From contig NZ_VZPP01000001.1 in assembly GCF_008801475.1 (NCBI RefSeq), forward strand, positions 496,001 to 560,000: 64,000 nucleotides of DNA, written 5' to 3'. This DNA comes from Pseudomonas moorei. GTDB lineage: Bacteria; Pseudomonadota; Gammaproteobacteria; Pseudomonadales; Pseudomonadaceae. Every line of letters starts with the position of its first letter. Within the stretch, counting starts at the first letter, position 1. The position numbers and the translations under genes were made by a program. Shown here one piece after another: positions 8,968 to 17,371 of the stretch. The notes beneath the pieces were generated by a model. It did no database searches, was not told the origin of the DNA, and worked only from the letters and a program-made list of their open reading frames with translations.

Positions 8968-9282
8968 CTGGGTCAGGTCCCTGTCTGGGAGCACTGGATG
9001 GGGATGGGCAGTTAGCGTCCGCTAATGGCCGATTACTGCCTGTCGCGAGGGGCACAAAGCGGCCAAAAGCGGCCAATGGCCGCCGAAAGCAATAGACAGG
9101 GTGAGCCACTAGAGGACTTCTGGACTTAGGAACAGATGCGGTGCTGCAGGCTTGAGGGTATAGGCCCGACATCCTCGAAACATGCAATGGCATAGGCCCA
9201 TGTCGCCGGGAACATCCCGCGAGATGCAGGGAAGCGGCAAGCCCTGAGGGCTCGCTGTCGTTCAGTTGATTGCGGCTATCGA
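8968..9282. other. 315-base stretch without a gene
   Basis: Lies between the 3' ends of the aldehyde dehydrogenase pseudogene and the reverse-strand SDR. It contains a short degenerate repeat (9026-9048) followed by GGCC-rich imperfect dyads (AAAGCGGCC, AATGGCCG and their near-complements, 9056-9089). No credible gene is seen. Confidence 0.5.
9026..9048 (+). repeat. degenerate interspersed repeat, copy A
   Basis: A 23-base element beginning TGGCCGATT and ending CTGTCGCGA. A second copy at 11560-11582 differs at one base and a third at 12464-12486 at four. All three are intergenic and in the same orientation. GGCCAAAAGCGGCC-like dyads follow this copy. Confidence 0.6.
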
Positions 9283-10065
9283 TTACAGCGTTGAGATGGT
9301 ACCGCCGTCAATACGGTGTTCGGATCCAGAGATCGAGGCAGCCCGGGAGGACGCAAGGAAGACGATCAAGTCGGCAACCTCTTGAGGCTTGGCCGGCCTA
9401 CCCAGTGGGATTCCGCCTATCGACTCCATAACAATTTGTTTGCCGCCTTCGTAGTTGGTTCCAGCTTGTTCAGCCAACCGCTCGGCAAACCTTACGGACG
9501 CCTCGGTCTCAATCCACCCCGGCGCGACACTCAGCACGCGAACGCCTTTGGGCATTACTTCTCTTGCAAGGGACTTGCTGTAAGTGGTGAGCGCCGCCTT
9601 GGCGGCGGCGTAGGCGGTAGTGGACTCAGGCAGAGGCATCATGCGCTGGATCGAGCTCACATGGATGATGACACCTGAGCCTTGGGCCAGCATGGATGGC
9701 AGTAATGCGCGGTCCAGGCGTACAGCAGGCATCAGATTCAAATTCAGTTCTGCTAGCCACTGCTCGTCACTGATGGCGGCAAAACCACCACCAGGAGTGC
9801 TTGAGCCTCCGACCACGTTGATCACGATATCGATACCACCCCACCTATCAAGGACAGTCTGCGCGAGGTGAGCAACACCTTTTGCCGTGGTCAGATCTGC
9901 ACCGATATAGGTTACGCCATCCACCGGTCGTACTGACACGTCGCGCGCCGATGTCGCTACCTTGGCGCCTGCCTCCACGAGAGTCTGAACGACTGCAGCG
10001 CCAAGGCCCATTGTGCCGCCGGTGACCACTGCGCGCAGGCCATCGAGTTGAAGGTCGAAGTTCAT
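9283..10065 (-). CDS. short-chain dehydrogenase/reductase
   Basis: A 260-residue classical SDR. The cofactor motif is TGGTMGLG near residue 16, followed by ADLTT, the NVVGG strand motif, the catalytic Ser in HVSSIQRM, and YAAAK (Y-x-x-x-K). The C-terminus has VAPGWIETE and SGSEHRIDGGT. GGAGG precedes the ATG. Its ATG overlaps the stop of the upstream NTF2-like gene (ATGA, 10062-10065), so the two are translationally coupled. The substrate is unknown; the pair lies divergent to a LysR gene that probably regulates it. Confidence 0.92.
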   Translation of the reverse strand: MNFDLQLDGLRAVVTGGTMGLGAAVVQTLVEAGAKVATSARDVSVRPVDGVTYIGADLTTAKGVAHLAQTVLDRWGGIDIVINVVGGSSTPGGGFAAISDEQWLAELNLNLMPAVRLDRALLPSMLAQGSGVIIHVSSIQRMMPLPESTTAYAAAKAALTTYSKSLAREVMPKGVRVLSVAPGWIETEASVRFAERLAEQAGTNYEGGKQIVMESIGGIPLGRPAKPQEVADLIVFLASSRAASISGSEHRIDGGTISTL

Positions 10066-10388
10066 GCTGTTACCTCCAGCGATGCGATCAGGCCGCGTTC
10101 GAGACGAAAGCGGTACGACAGAACGGTCGGGCTGCCAGGGAAATTGCCGCTGACCTTGGCGCGGACGAGTTGCAATCCGTCCTCTCGCTCAATTGTAAGG
10201 GGAACGGTGGTAGCGCTGTACTTGAGCGATGCCTCGGCCATGAGGGCCTTGATGGCGTTGATACCGGTGTAGGTGTGACCGAAGTCCGTCATGACGGCTT
10301 GCGCCGTGAAACAATGCGCCAGTGCTTCGGGGCTATGTTCAGACGCGAAGTAGGCGGCGATTGTCTCGGGTAGGATCAAGGTAGGCAT
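10062..10388 (-). CDS. NTF2/SnoaL-like fold protein
   Basis: A 108-residue protein of the NTF2-like superfamily: helix PETIAAYFASEHSPEALAHCFTAQAVMTDFGHTYTG then alternating beta strands ending RFRLERGLIASLEVTA. Such proteins are small isomerases, cyclases or dehydratases, or binding partners. It is the first gene of a two-gene operon with an SDR, overlapping its start by four bases. No specific reaction can be named from sequence. Confidence 0.75.
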   Translation of the reverse strand: MPTLILPETIAAYFASEHSPEALAHCFTAQAVMTDFGHTYTGINAIKALMAEASLKYSATTVPLTIEREDGLQLVRAKVSGNFPGSPTVLSYRFRLERGLIASLEVTA

Positions 10389-10490
10389 GTTGTCGGCTCC
10401 ATGGGGTCGGTGAAAGCCCTAGGATGCGTACCGGACAGAATTAATTAAATAACCTAGAATCAGCATTGGCTATGTAGAGAAAAATGCATA

Positions 10491-11420
10491 ATGCGTGGAT
10501 CCGAATTTGCTGAGCTAAAAGCCTTCGTGGCCATCGTTGAGCGCCAGAGCTTCGCCCGCGCGGCAGAGCATTTGGGTCTCTCAGCCTCCGCGCTAAGCCA
10601 GACCATTCGGCATCTCGAAGCTCGCCTTGGCGCACGGCTACTCAATCGCACCACTCGCAGCGTTGCTCCATCGGCGAGTGGTGAGCTGCTCTACAGCCGT
10701 ATCGCCCCCTTGTTTCGAGAGATGGCTGTTGCAGTCGCAGAAGCCAGTGAGGCGACAGGGCAGATAAGCGGCACGCTTCGTATCAATACGCCGGGGATCG
10801 CCGCCAGAACCCTTATCGCGCCTCGGCTGTCACGCTTCCATCAGGCCCACCCTAATGTGCTGCTCGACATCGTGGTGGACGACGCACTGGCCGATATCGT
10901 GCTCGGCCGTTTTGACGCGGGCATCCGTGTAGGTGGCAGGCTTGAGAACGACATGGTGGCCATCCGCCTCACCCCGGACCTGAACATGGTCGCTGTGGCA
11001 TCTCCGGACTACCTCGCACGCCGTGGCACGCCCCGGTCACCTGCCGAGTTGCAGGATCACGCCTGCATAAACTGGCGGTTGCAGATGGACGGCAGACCAT
11101 ATCGCTGGGAGTTCCAGGAGCGAGGCCAGCTAATGGAGGTGTCGGTCAACGGCCCCGTAGTCACCAATCATCCTGACATCGGTATCGCTGCAGCCCTGCA
11201 GGGACTCGGCATTGCCTATCATTTCAAGAAAGAAGGCGTGGGTGAACTCTTGGCCCAAGGGCGGTTGGTCCAAGTTCTCGCTGATTGGTCGATCTCGCGC
11301 CCAGGGCTTTTCCTCTATTACCCGAATAGAAAATATCGACCAGCCGCCCTAGGTGCGTTCATAGACTGTCTATTGGATCGCAACTCGTTCGATCGGCCCT
11401 GTTCCGAAAACCATCGGTGA
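10491..11420 (+). CDS. LysR-family regulator
   Basis: A 309-residue LysR protein: HTH QSFARAAEHLGLSASALSQTIRHLE, then RLLNRTTRSVAPSASG, and effector domain with LRINTPGIAAR, DAGIRVGGR and LYYPNRKYRPAALGAF. It is divergent from the NTF2/SDR operon; the 102-base gap contains the palindrome TTAATTAA (10441-10448). The most likely targets are that operon and itself. Confidence 0.9.
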   Translation: MRGSEFAELKAFVAIVERQSFARAAEHLGLSASALSQTIRHLEARLGARLLNRTTRSVAPSASGELLYSRIAPLFREMAVAVAEASEATGQISGTLRINTPGIAARTLIAPRLSRFHQAHPNVLLDIVVDDALADIVLGRFDAGIRVGGRLENDMVAIRLTPDLNMVAVASPDYLARRGTPRSPAELQDHACINWRLQMDGRPYRWEFQERGQLMEVSVNGPVVTNHPDIGIAAALQGLGIAYHFKKEGVGELLAQGRLVQVLADWSISRPGLFLYYPNRKYRPAALGAFIDCLLDRNSFDRPCSENHR

Positions 11421-11559
11421 TAAGCGCCAGGTAAATTGGGGAGCGGGCAACATTGAGCATCTCAAACCGACAGAGTACGCAGCGGTAGTTTTTGAGCGCT
11501 TGTTTTACTGTCGCGGGTGTTTACGCGGTTAAGCTTAATTTCTGGCCATAGGCAGCTTT

Positions 11560-11582
11560 TGGCCGATTTCTGCCTGTCGCGA
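11560..11582 (+). repeat. degenerate interspersed repeat, copy B
   Basis: 22 of 23 bases identical to the copy at 9026-9048. It sits between the LysR 3' end and the 3' end of pgeF. Confidence 0.6.
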
Positions 11583-11599
11583 CTGGCTGAAATCGCCAT

Positions 11600-12331
11600 T
11601 CAGCAAATCGGATCCCGATAACGTCTTATCCAGGAATACTGGAAGGATTTAGGCTCGGCTTGATGGCTCCGCCGCCGATAGCTGCCCAGATCAGCGCTGT
11701 GGCAATAAGTACAATGTTCAAGCACCTGAATCTGTTCAATACTCACGCCACTCGCCACCAAGTGGTGCAACGCATATTTTCGTAGATCGAACCAGGCTTC
11801 ATTATGTGTGACCTCAGGTTCGACCCAAGGCGCACTTGCGGGTGGCACTCTGTGGGGCGTCCACGGCGGAGAATCGTTTTGCCAAAGATGGCTGTCGGCA
11901 TATTCAATACCCTCGACAAACTTCCTGTTCACCTCATAACAACAGGGGCCGATGGATGGGCCTATCACTATTCGCAATCCAGCAAGAGAAGCACCTTCTT
12001 TCTCTAACCGGCCTATCGAATTACCGAGGATGCCCGCTTTCAAACCCTGCCATCCGGCATGGATTGCCGCGACAAATGGTTGATCAACCGACGCAACCAG
12101 AACCGGCAAGCAATCGGCAGTGATGACCGCTACCGCACCCCGGACTCCTCTCGAGAACAGTGCATCGGCGACAGGACGTTCATCTCGCCCTTCCACGTCA
12201 GCATCGATGATGTGCGTACCGTGAGCCTGAGCACAGTAACGTGTTCCTTCCGGCAGCGTTAAATTTCCAGAAGTCTCGAAACCATGCTCCACGCCGGGGA
12301 TATCGAGCAGCAACGAAGACAGGTAGGTCAT
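11600..12331 (-). CDS. pgeF: PgeF/YfiH-type multicopper-oxidoreductase-fold (laccase-domain) protein
   Basis: A 243-residue protein of the YfiH/PgeF family, whose members act as peptidoglycan-editing factors or purine nucleoside phosphorylase-like enzymes. The family metal-site motifs are present: the QAHGTHIID segment, ITADCLPV, and AAIHAGWQGLKAG, then IGPSIGPCCYEV. The C-terminal part ends HCTYCHSADLGSYRR. Start taken at ATG 12331 (MTYLSSLLLDIPGVEHGFE), with AGGACC upstream; 13 codons further upstream are open but do not match the family. It stands alone here; a second, housekeeping copy is usual elsewhere in Pseudomonas. Confidence 0.85.
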   Translation of the reverse strand: MTYLSSLLLDIPGVEHGFETSGNLTLPEGTRYCAQAHGTHIIDADVEGRDERPVADALFSRGVRGAVAVITADCLPVLVASVDQPFVAAIHAGWQGLKAGILGNSIGRLEKEGASLAGLRIVIGPSIGPCCYEVNRKFVEGIEYADSHLWQNDSPPWTPHRVPPASAPWVEPEVTHNEAWFDLRKYALHHLVASGVSIEQIQVLEHCTYCHSADLGSYRRRSHQAEPKSFQYSWIRRYRDPIC

Positions 12332-12463
12332 AGAGCAGGTCCTATCGATGGCAATCCCGGGTACTGGCATATCATCCGTAGTAGGGATGGGTCAAGCTCG
12401 CAGAGAGCCCTGCTGGACGTTTACGCTCACAGCCTGAAGCTGCTTGATATGACCGTCCGCTCC

Positions 12464-12486
12464 TGGCCGATTGCTATCCGTCGCGA
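12464..12486 (+). repeat. degenerate interspersed repeat, copy C
   Basis: 19 of 23 bases match the copy at 9026-9048. It is followed, as in copy B, by a GGCTGAAA sequence. Confidence 0.5.
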
Positions 12487-12830
12487 AAGGCTGAAAACGG
12501 CCAGGAACTGCTACTCAGATCACCATTAAGACTGTTTTTCACGTTAACCAAGCACCCCAGAACAGACTGCTGAAAAGCGGGTAGCGTCCCCAAAAACCGC
12601 ATCATGCAAAAGCTTCTGAACAGCCGCCTCAGAATGTGGAGGGTCAGCGCCTTGAAGAATTTTTCCAAGTTTGACTTTCACTTCATCCGGACTAGCTCCG
12701 TGCCGCCGCCAACGTTGCGTATAGACATCGAGGAGACCGGCTGAGTGGCATAGGCATATTAATCAAAAACAATAAGCCAAGTGGATCGACTTATTTTTCC
12801 TTTGGGTGGATGCATAAAAGATACCTGAAT

Positions 12831-12853
12831 AAACCCGGATGGTATCCGGGTTT
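12831..12853 (-). terminator. hairpin terminator of the MFS gene
   Basis: AAACCCGGAT, three-base loop, ATCCGGGTTT: a perfect 10-base stem about 50 bases past the MFS stop codon. The symmetric A and T ends make it able to work in both directions. Confidence 0.7.
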
Positions 12854-12905
12854 ATTTAAGCGTTAATCCGCGTGCAATATGTGGCCACCCTTAAAATATT
12901 TCATT

Positions 12906-14141
12906 TCATGTTGCCTCCTGCCGGTTTGCCGAAACGGGTTCGAGTATGATGTCCTGAGTCACCAACTTTGGCTTTTCGGGCATGAACCATATAACGCATG
13001 CCGAGACGAAAAAAAATCCGGCGCAAACCATCAAACCAGCCGCCAAACTGTAGTATGTTGCGATACCGCTTAGCAATAACGGCGCAAGAGCGGCCAAGCC
13101 GCGCCCGGCGTTGAAGCAAAACCCGGCGCCCAGCGTTCGAACGTGAGTAGGATACAATTCGCTGAAATATGCACCGAACAAACCCGCGAAGGCGATGAAA
13201 AATGCATACAGGGCACCAAGCCAGAGCAGTGTGTTTGCCTGGGAGGCATAAATATAAACTGGTAACATTACCGTGGTGCATACGAGGGAAATGATGATAA
13301 CTTTTCGCTTTCCAATAATGTCCGCCAAGTATCCGAAGAAATTCAGACCAATAAAGTTGCCAATATTTAGTATGGCCATGAAGGTTGCCATGGAACTCAA
13401 ACTCAAGCCTCGTTCTTGGACTAGATAGGTAGGTAGCCACGTATTGGCACCCCAGTAGCCGAGCAGGGCAAAACTGGCTGCTGTAGTACCCAGTAGAGTC
13501 GATTTTATGAGCGCCGGTGAGAAAATCTCAGTAATCGTAGCGCTTTTTTTGAGGCTAAGATTCTGCGCCTTGGCTGCCTTCCATGCAGGTGTTTCTGGAA
13601 CCCAGAAATAGATGTAAAGCACAGGAATAACGACCATGCCGCCTGCGTAAACAAACATGGTCCGCCATTCGGGTAGCATGTATTTTGCCGCTAATGACGC
13701 CGCGATAGCACCAATGGCAAACGCGCTGATTGCAAGTGACGTCGCTCTGGCCCGTTGATGTGATGGCCAACTTTCAGCGATGTATACTGCGACAATTCCC
13801 CACAGGCCGCCCAGCCCAAGTCCGGAAAGAAAGCGCAGACCCATGAATACATAAAGATTTTCAATGCTCGAGAGTATCGCTGTTAATGAACCAAACAGTA
13901 GCAAACAGGTAAGCATAGCCTTTCTTCGCCCAAAGGTGTCTGCGTACCAGCCAGCAATAACACTACTTACTCCAATACCTAAAAGAGTGGCGGTTGCCAA
14001 GAGTCCCCCTTGGTTAATATTGAGGTCCATGTCCTGCCTGATCACTGGCAGTGAAAGTGAAAGCATTACAATTTCGATCGCATCAAAGAAATATGCTATA
14101 AAGCAACCTATCAATACATGCCATTTCGATATTTTATTCAT
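12906..14141 (-). CDS. MFS transporter (aromatic/organic acid symporter-like)
   Basis: A 411-residue, 12-helix major facilitator. It has the loop 2-3 signature GWYADTFGRRKAML and its second-half counterpart GYLADIIGKRKVI, plus GLGLGGLWGIVAVYIAESWP in helix 4 and YFSELYPTHVRTLGAG, as in the AAHS/sugar-porter type. Likely a proton symporter for an organic acid; substrate unknown. AGGA lies about eight bases before ATG 14141; 33 upstream in-frame codons are not family-like. Codon use is AT-rich compared with all neighbours (many ATA, AAA, TTA), a sign of recent transfer. Confidence 0.87.
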   Translation of the reverse strand: MNKISKWHVLIGCFIAYFFDAIEIVMLSLSLPVIRQDMDLNINQGGLLATATLLGIGVSSVIAGWYADTFGRRKAMLTCLLLFGSLTAILSSIENLYVFMGLRFLSGLGLGGLWGIVAVYIAESWPSHQRARATSLAISAFAIGAIAASLAAKYMLPEWRTMFVYAGGMVVIPVLYIYFWVPETPAWKAAKAQNLSLKKSATITEIFSPALIKSTLLGTTAASFALLGYWGANTWLPTYLVQERGLSLSSMATFMAILNIGNFIGLNFFGYLADIIGKRKVIIISLVCTTVMLPVYIYASQANTLLWLGALYAFFIAFAGLFGAYFSELYPTHVRTLGAGFCFNAGRGLAALAPLLLSGIATYYSLAAGLMVCAGFFFVSACVIWFMPEKPKLVTQDIILEPVSANRQEAT

Positions 14142-14811
14142 TTTTATTTTCCTATCTGTTTGGATGTGGCGATTGACATATTTATGCATTGGTAGATTGG
14201 CAATGGTCAATGTGACACGTTGCCTAATGCAATCAATCATAGAGCCGAGAGTTTTTATTTTGGCGTTGAAGGGATGTGGAACGTTAATGAGTTTTACTTT
14301 TTGGGAAGATGAGTTTTCAAATCTAGCGCAAGTGCCATTTTAATGTGAGGTTTGGATGATCGGGCTCTAATAATCTGCGTCAGCGGATCTAGATGTGTGG
14401 AATAGTCATATTCAAGCCTTATTTTTAATTATTATGTGCAAAAGTAGATCTGCTTTGAGGACAAACTAGAGGCTAAGGAAGCTGGAAACAAATAATCTGG
14501 TTTATGCTTATGAATAAATCTCGTTTATAGGATGAATGCGAAGGTACATGCGGAGACTGCCTCCTTGGTCAATGCGTTATAAAACGGCCACTTAGCGCAT
14601 TTTCTGAGCCTTGTGGGAGTGCTGACGTCCTTCAGGAGCGGTCACGGAAATTGGTAACTGAATGTGTAATATTTGATGGTGACCCGAAAGGTCGCGGTTT
14701 CAAACCAGACAAACGTCACTCCAAGCGTGAGAGGCGAGATTTTAGCTGCCCTTCCATACTCGTCTTCCCAAGATGAGTTGGCTGACTCTCGTTAAACGGG
14801 CTGAGCCAATC
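14142..14811. other. 670-base AT-rich stretch without a gene
   Basis: Follows on from the AT-rich MFS gene and should hold its promoter near 14150-14300. I find no frame with recognisable protein features and no strong repeat. AT-rich composition fades around 14,560, which suggests the right-hand edge of a transferred block. Confidence 0.4.
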
Positions 14812-15548
14812 TCATAACTGAACGTGTTTCAGCCTGGCATTCACACCATTGGCCAAGTCGGCTAGAGCGTCGCTGGCCCTGCAGGTCTGAAAGGAACGCA
14901 CCGCTGATTGTGCGGATAAGTCGCGGATGCGTACCAAATTGCTGTCCACCTCATGCGCCACTTGCACCTGTTCTTCATAAGCGCTGGCAATCACGGTGTT
15001 GCGCTCGTCAATGGCCATCACCGAACTTGCGACCAAGGCTGTAACTGCTGAGCATCAACGCGCTCATTTCGTGGGTGGCCGAGGACAGCTGGTTGGCGGG
15101 ATCACCCGCATGAATCAGGGTGCCGCGAAGGATTTTCCGCATGCGCTCCATGGATTTCAGCAACAGGGCCGCCCGTCGCTGCCGGTGATGTGGATACGAG
15201 AAGGGCGCAGGTCACCGCCGGCGACCGTTTCCGATGCAGTCAGTGTCTGGCTGATGGGCCGGCCAAACTCAGGGTCAATCGCAAGGCCAGCAACAGAGTG
15301 GTCCGTTTGGCATTCAGGTAAAACTGCGTGGCTTCGGTGCTGGACTTGATTTTCGACGCGTCGTGAAGTTGTTCAAGCTTTTCCAGTTGATCGATCATGG
15401 TCCGAGCGACCTTGTCCATGTCGGCCCACGCCAACTGAAGACCTGCATCGCCTCGGCCGTTTTTGATCAGTTCATGAATCACATCCGCCTGGCTGACGCA
15501 GCGTTGGTAAGTGATTTTGAATCCCTCGATCAGCGCCCGTTCCTCCGG
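14812..15548 (-). pseudogene. remnant of a methyl-accepting chemotaxis protein
   Basis: Reading the reverse strand from about 15548 gives pieces of a Pseudomonas chemoreceptor in order. First comes the end of a four-helix-bundle sensor (DMDKVARTMIDQLEKLEQLH...TEATQFYLNAKRT), then the second membrane helix and HAMP (LLALRLTLSLAGP, ISQTLTASETVAGGDLRPSRI). After a frame change comes LKSMERMRKILRGTLIH...QLSSATHEMSALM. The conserved signalling hairpin tip is missing, and the last piece is the terminal helix (AYEEQVQVAHEVDSNLVRIRDLSAQSA). The gene is truncated at the front, frameshifted in HAMP and internally deleted. Confidence 0.75.
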
Positions 15549-15586
15549 CTAGGTCACCAGCAGTAGGTTGTTTCCAGGGCTTTGTT

Positions 15587-15646
15587 CCGCGAGCAAGCTA
15601 GCTCCTGCAGGTTTTATTTTAGCAGGAGCGAGCCGGCTGGCGATGG
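15587..15646. repeat. REP-like element with hairpin
   Basis: Contains CGCGAGCAAGCTAGCTCCTGC and the opposing GCAGGAGCGAGCCGGCTGG. An 8-base perfect stem (GCTCCTGC 15601-15608, GCAGGAGC 15622-15629) is followed by a further dyad. The GCAGGAGCGAGC core matches Pseudomonas REP sequences. It lies between the chemoreceptor remnant and the 3' end of the hydrolase gene and may stabilise or end that transcript. Confidence 0.65.
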
Positions 15647-15685
15647 ACTCTAGCGGATGATAGGCCAAACGGTGGCGCCGTTCGC

Positions 15686-16303
15686 TTAGCCTTTGGCCGC
15701 CATGAAACTACCCAGCAGGTTGCCATAGAATGGCAGGTGTAAGCCCATGATCTGGGCCAGTGTTTCGCCGGTGACGTTACGCCAGTCCGCTTGCAACTCG
15801 GCGGCTACTGCGACCCATGTCATCGGAACGACACCTGCCTGGACCATGCGGGCGAGGGCGACTTCCTGCACCAGCTTGTTCCAGGTACCCGATGCATCAA
15901 TCACCGCGTACACGTCATAACCGGCCTTGATCGCCGACAACGCGACGAAGGTGACGCAGACTTCGGTGGAAACGCCCGCCACGATCAGTTTCTTGCGGCC
16001 GGTTTTCTCGATAGCCTCGACAAAGGCCGGGTTACCCCACGCATTGATTTCACCCGGGCGGTGAATGATTGGAGCATCGGGCAGCGTCTGGGTGATGATT
16101 GGCAGCACCGGACCGTTGGGGCCATCTGCGGCGCTGGTGGTGATGATTGCGGGCAGGTTGAAGGCCTTGGTCAGCTTTGCCAAGGCGGCCACCGCAGTCA
16201 TGTATTCGGGCAGGCTTTGGTCCTGCACGCCGTTGGACAGGCCGGTCTGGTGATCGACAAACACGACGGCGGCGTTGTCAGCTGACAGACGATCGTAGCT
16301 CAT
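15686..16303 (-). CDS. YcaC-like isochorismatase-family hydrolase
   Basis: A 205-residue cysteine hydrolase close to the YcaC subgroup. The triad is visible: Asp in VVFVDHQTGL (D17), a basic residue after the central strand, and the nucleophile Cys in AGVSTEVCVTF. The C-terminal MTWVAVAAELQADWRN is typical of YcaC. AGGAG precedes the ATG. YcaC-type proteins have no settled substrate. It follows a pirin gene on the same strand, a common pairing in Pseudomonas, probably under the divergent LysR gene. Confidence 0.88.
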   Translation of the reverse strand: MSYDRLSADNAAVVFVDHQTGLSNGVQDQSLPEYMTAVAALAKLTKAFNLPAIITTSAADGPNGPVLPIITQTLPDAPIIHRPGEINAWGNPAFVEAIEKTGRKKLIVAGVSTEVCVTFVALSAIKAGYDVYAVIDASGTWNKLVQEVALARMVQAGVVPMTWVAVAAELQADWRNVTGETLAQIMGLHLPFYGNLLGSFMAAKG

Positions 16304-16407
16304 GGGGTTTCTCCTGGGTTTTCAGTCGGCTTGCAGCCGGTGATGCGGCCATGGAATCCATGGCCGTTGCGACGATTCGTGGATCGCCGGGATGATTTCA
16401 GTGAGGT

Positions 16408-17256
16408 TCAGAGGGGAGGCAGTTTGCCCATCTTTCCTTCCACGTAGCGGGAGTAGGCGGCCTGGAGTCCGGCCTGATCGTTCATGATGAATGGGCCGTA
16501 CACCGCCACCGGCTCTTGTGGGTCGAAGCCGGAAAGAATCAGCACATGGGCGTCTTGGTCAGGGACAAGGTGTACATCTTCCGGCTGCGACAGACTTCGG
16601 GCGGCAATCGCTTGATGTGCCGTTAATGATCGTTGTTCGCTAAAGGCGCTAAGAGTGAGAGCACCCGACAGCACGTAGATCAGGACGTTTTGCCCGTTGG
16701 GTACCGAGTAGGTGAAGCTGGCGCTTAGGGTCACATCCAAGAAAGTAAACGGCTCAACCGGCGCGATGGGCCCTTCGATTTCATTGAAGCACCCCGTCAA
16801 AATCCGTACCCGCGCTCCTTGCCCGGTGACCACGGTCGGAACCTGGTCTGCGGATGCATGGATCACGCGCGGCGGCAGATTTTTGTGCGACCGGGACAGG
16901 TTGACGAACAGTTGCAGTCCGTGTACTTCCTCGCCGTTGACGGCAGGGTGCTCATCGTGGACCACGCCGTGGGCAGCTTGGGTCCAGACCATGGCGCCGG
17001 GCTCGATGACCAAGTCGTGGCCAAGGGAGTCTCGGTTTCGCAGGCCGCCAGTGGAGTCTTCGAAGAGATATGACACGGCGGAAAAACCGGCATGGGGGTG
17101 CGGTGCAAAGGTCGGGCCGCTCGCACGGAAATGATCAAATCCCATGATTGGGGCGCTGAACCCCGTCAGTGCGTCCAAATCAAGGCGATGTGCGGAAAAT
17201 TGAGCACCCAGTTCAGCCTTTTTGGCTTCAGCTATTGGGGAAAACTTGATCGACAT
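16408..17256 (-). CDS. pirin family protein
   Basis: A 282-residue bicupin of the pirin family. The N-terminal cupin carries the metal-site motif PHPHAGFSAVSYLFEDS near residue 58, followed by HGVVHDEHP; both match the His/His/His/Glu site of pirins. Some members oxidise quercetin. The ATG at 17256 has GAAGGATGA about eight bases upstream; an ATG three codons further up would leave no spacing. Its promoter region is shared with a divergent LysR gene at 17372. Confidence 0.9.
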   Translation of the reverse strand: MSIKFSPIAEAKKAELGAQFSAHRLDLDALTGFSAPIMGFDHFRASGPTFAPHPHAGFSAVSYLFEDSTGGLRNRDSLGHDLVIEPGAMVWTQAAHGVVHDEHPAVNGEEVHGLQLFVNLSRSHKNLPPRVIHASADQVPTVVTGQGARVRILTGCFNEIEGPIAPVEPFTFLDVTLSASFTYSVPNGQNVLIYVLSGALTLSAFSEQRSLTAHQAIAARSLSQPEDVHLVPDQDAHVLILSGFDPQEPVAVYGPFIMNDQAGLQAAYSRYVEGKMGKLPPL

Positions 17257-17371
17257 CTTTGTCATCCTTCGCACGTATTTATAGCGCTGTTTTCATGCGA
17301 TAAACTGTAAACTAGGCATTAATCATCGATAAGATGGTCAAATCACCCAAGACTGTTGCAGGGCAGCACCA

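Larger units (their letters stand above)
12332..12905. other. 574-base stretch without a gene
   Basis: Lies upstream of pgeF and downstream of the reverse-strand MFS gene. It contains repeat copy C (12464-12486) and, at 12831-12853, a strong hairpin serving the MFS gene. A 64-codon frame at 12474-12668 (reverse) has no recognisable features. From about 12740 the base composition becomes visibly AT-rich. Confidence 0.5.

Noticed and set aside
12474..12668. 64-codon reverse frame in the pgeF-MFS gap
   Set aside because: No ribosome binding site, overlaps repeat copy C, and has no recognisable sequence.
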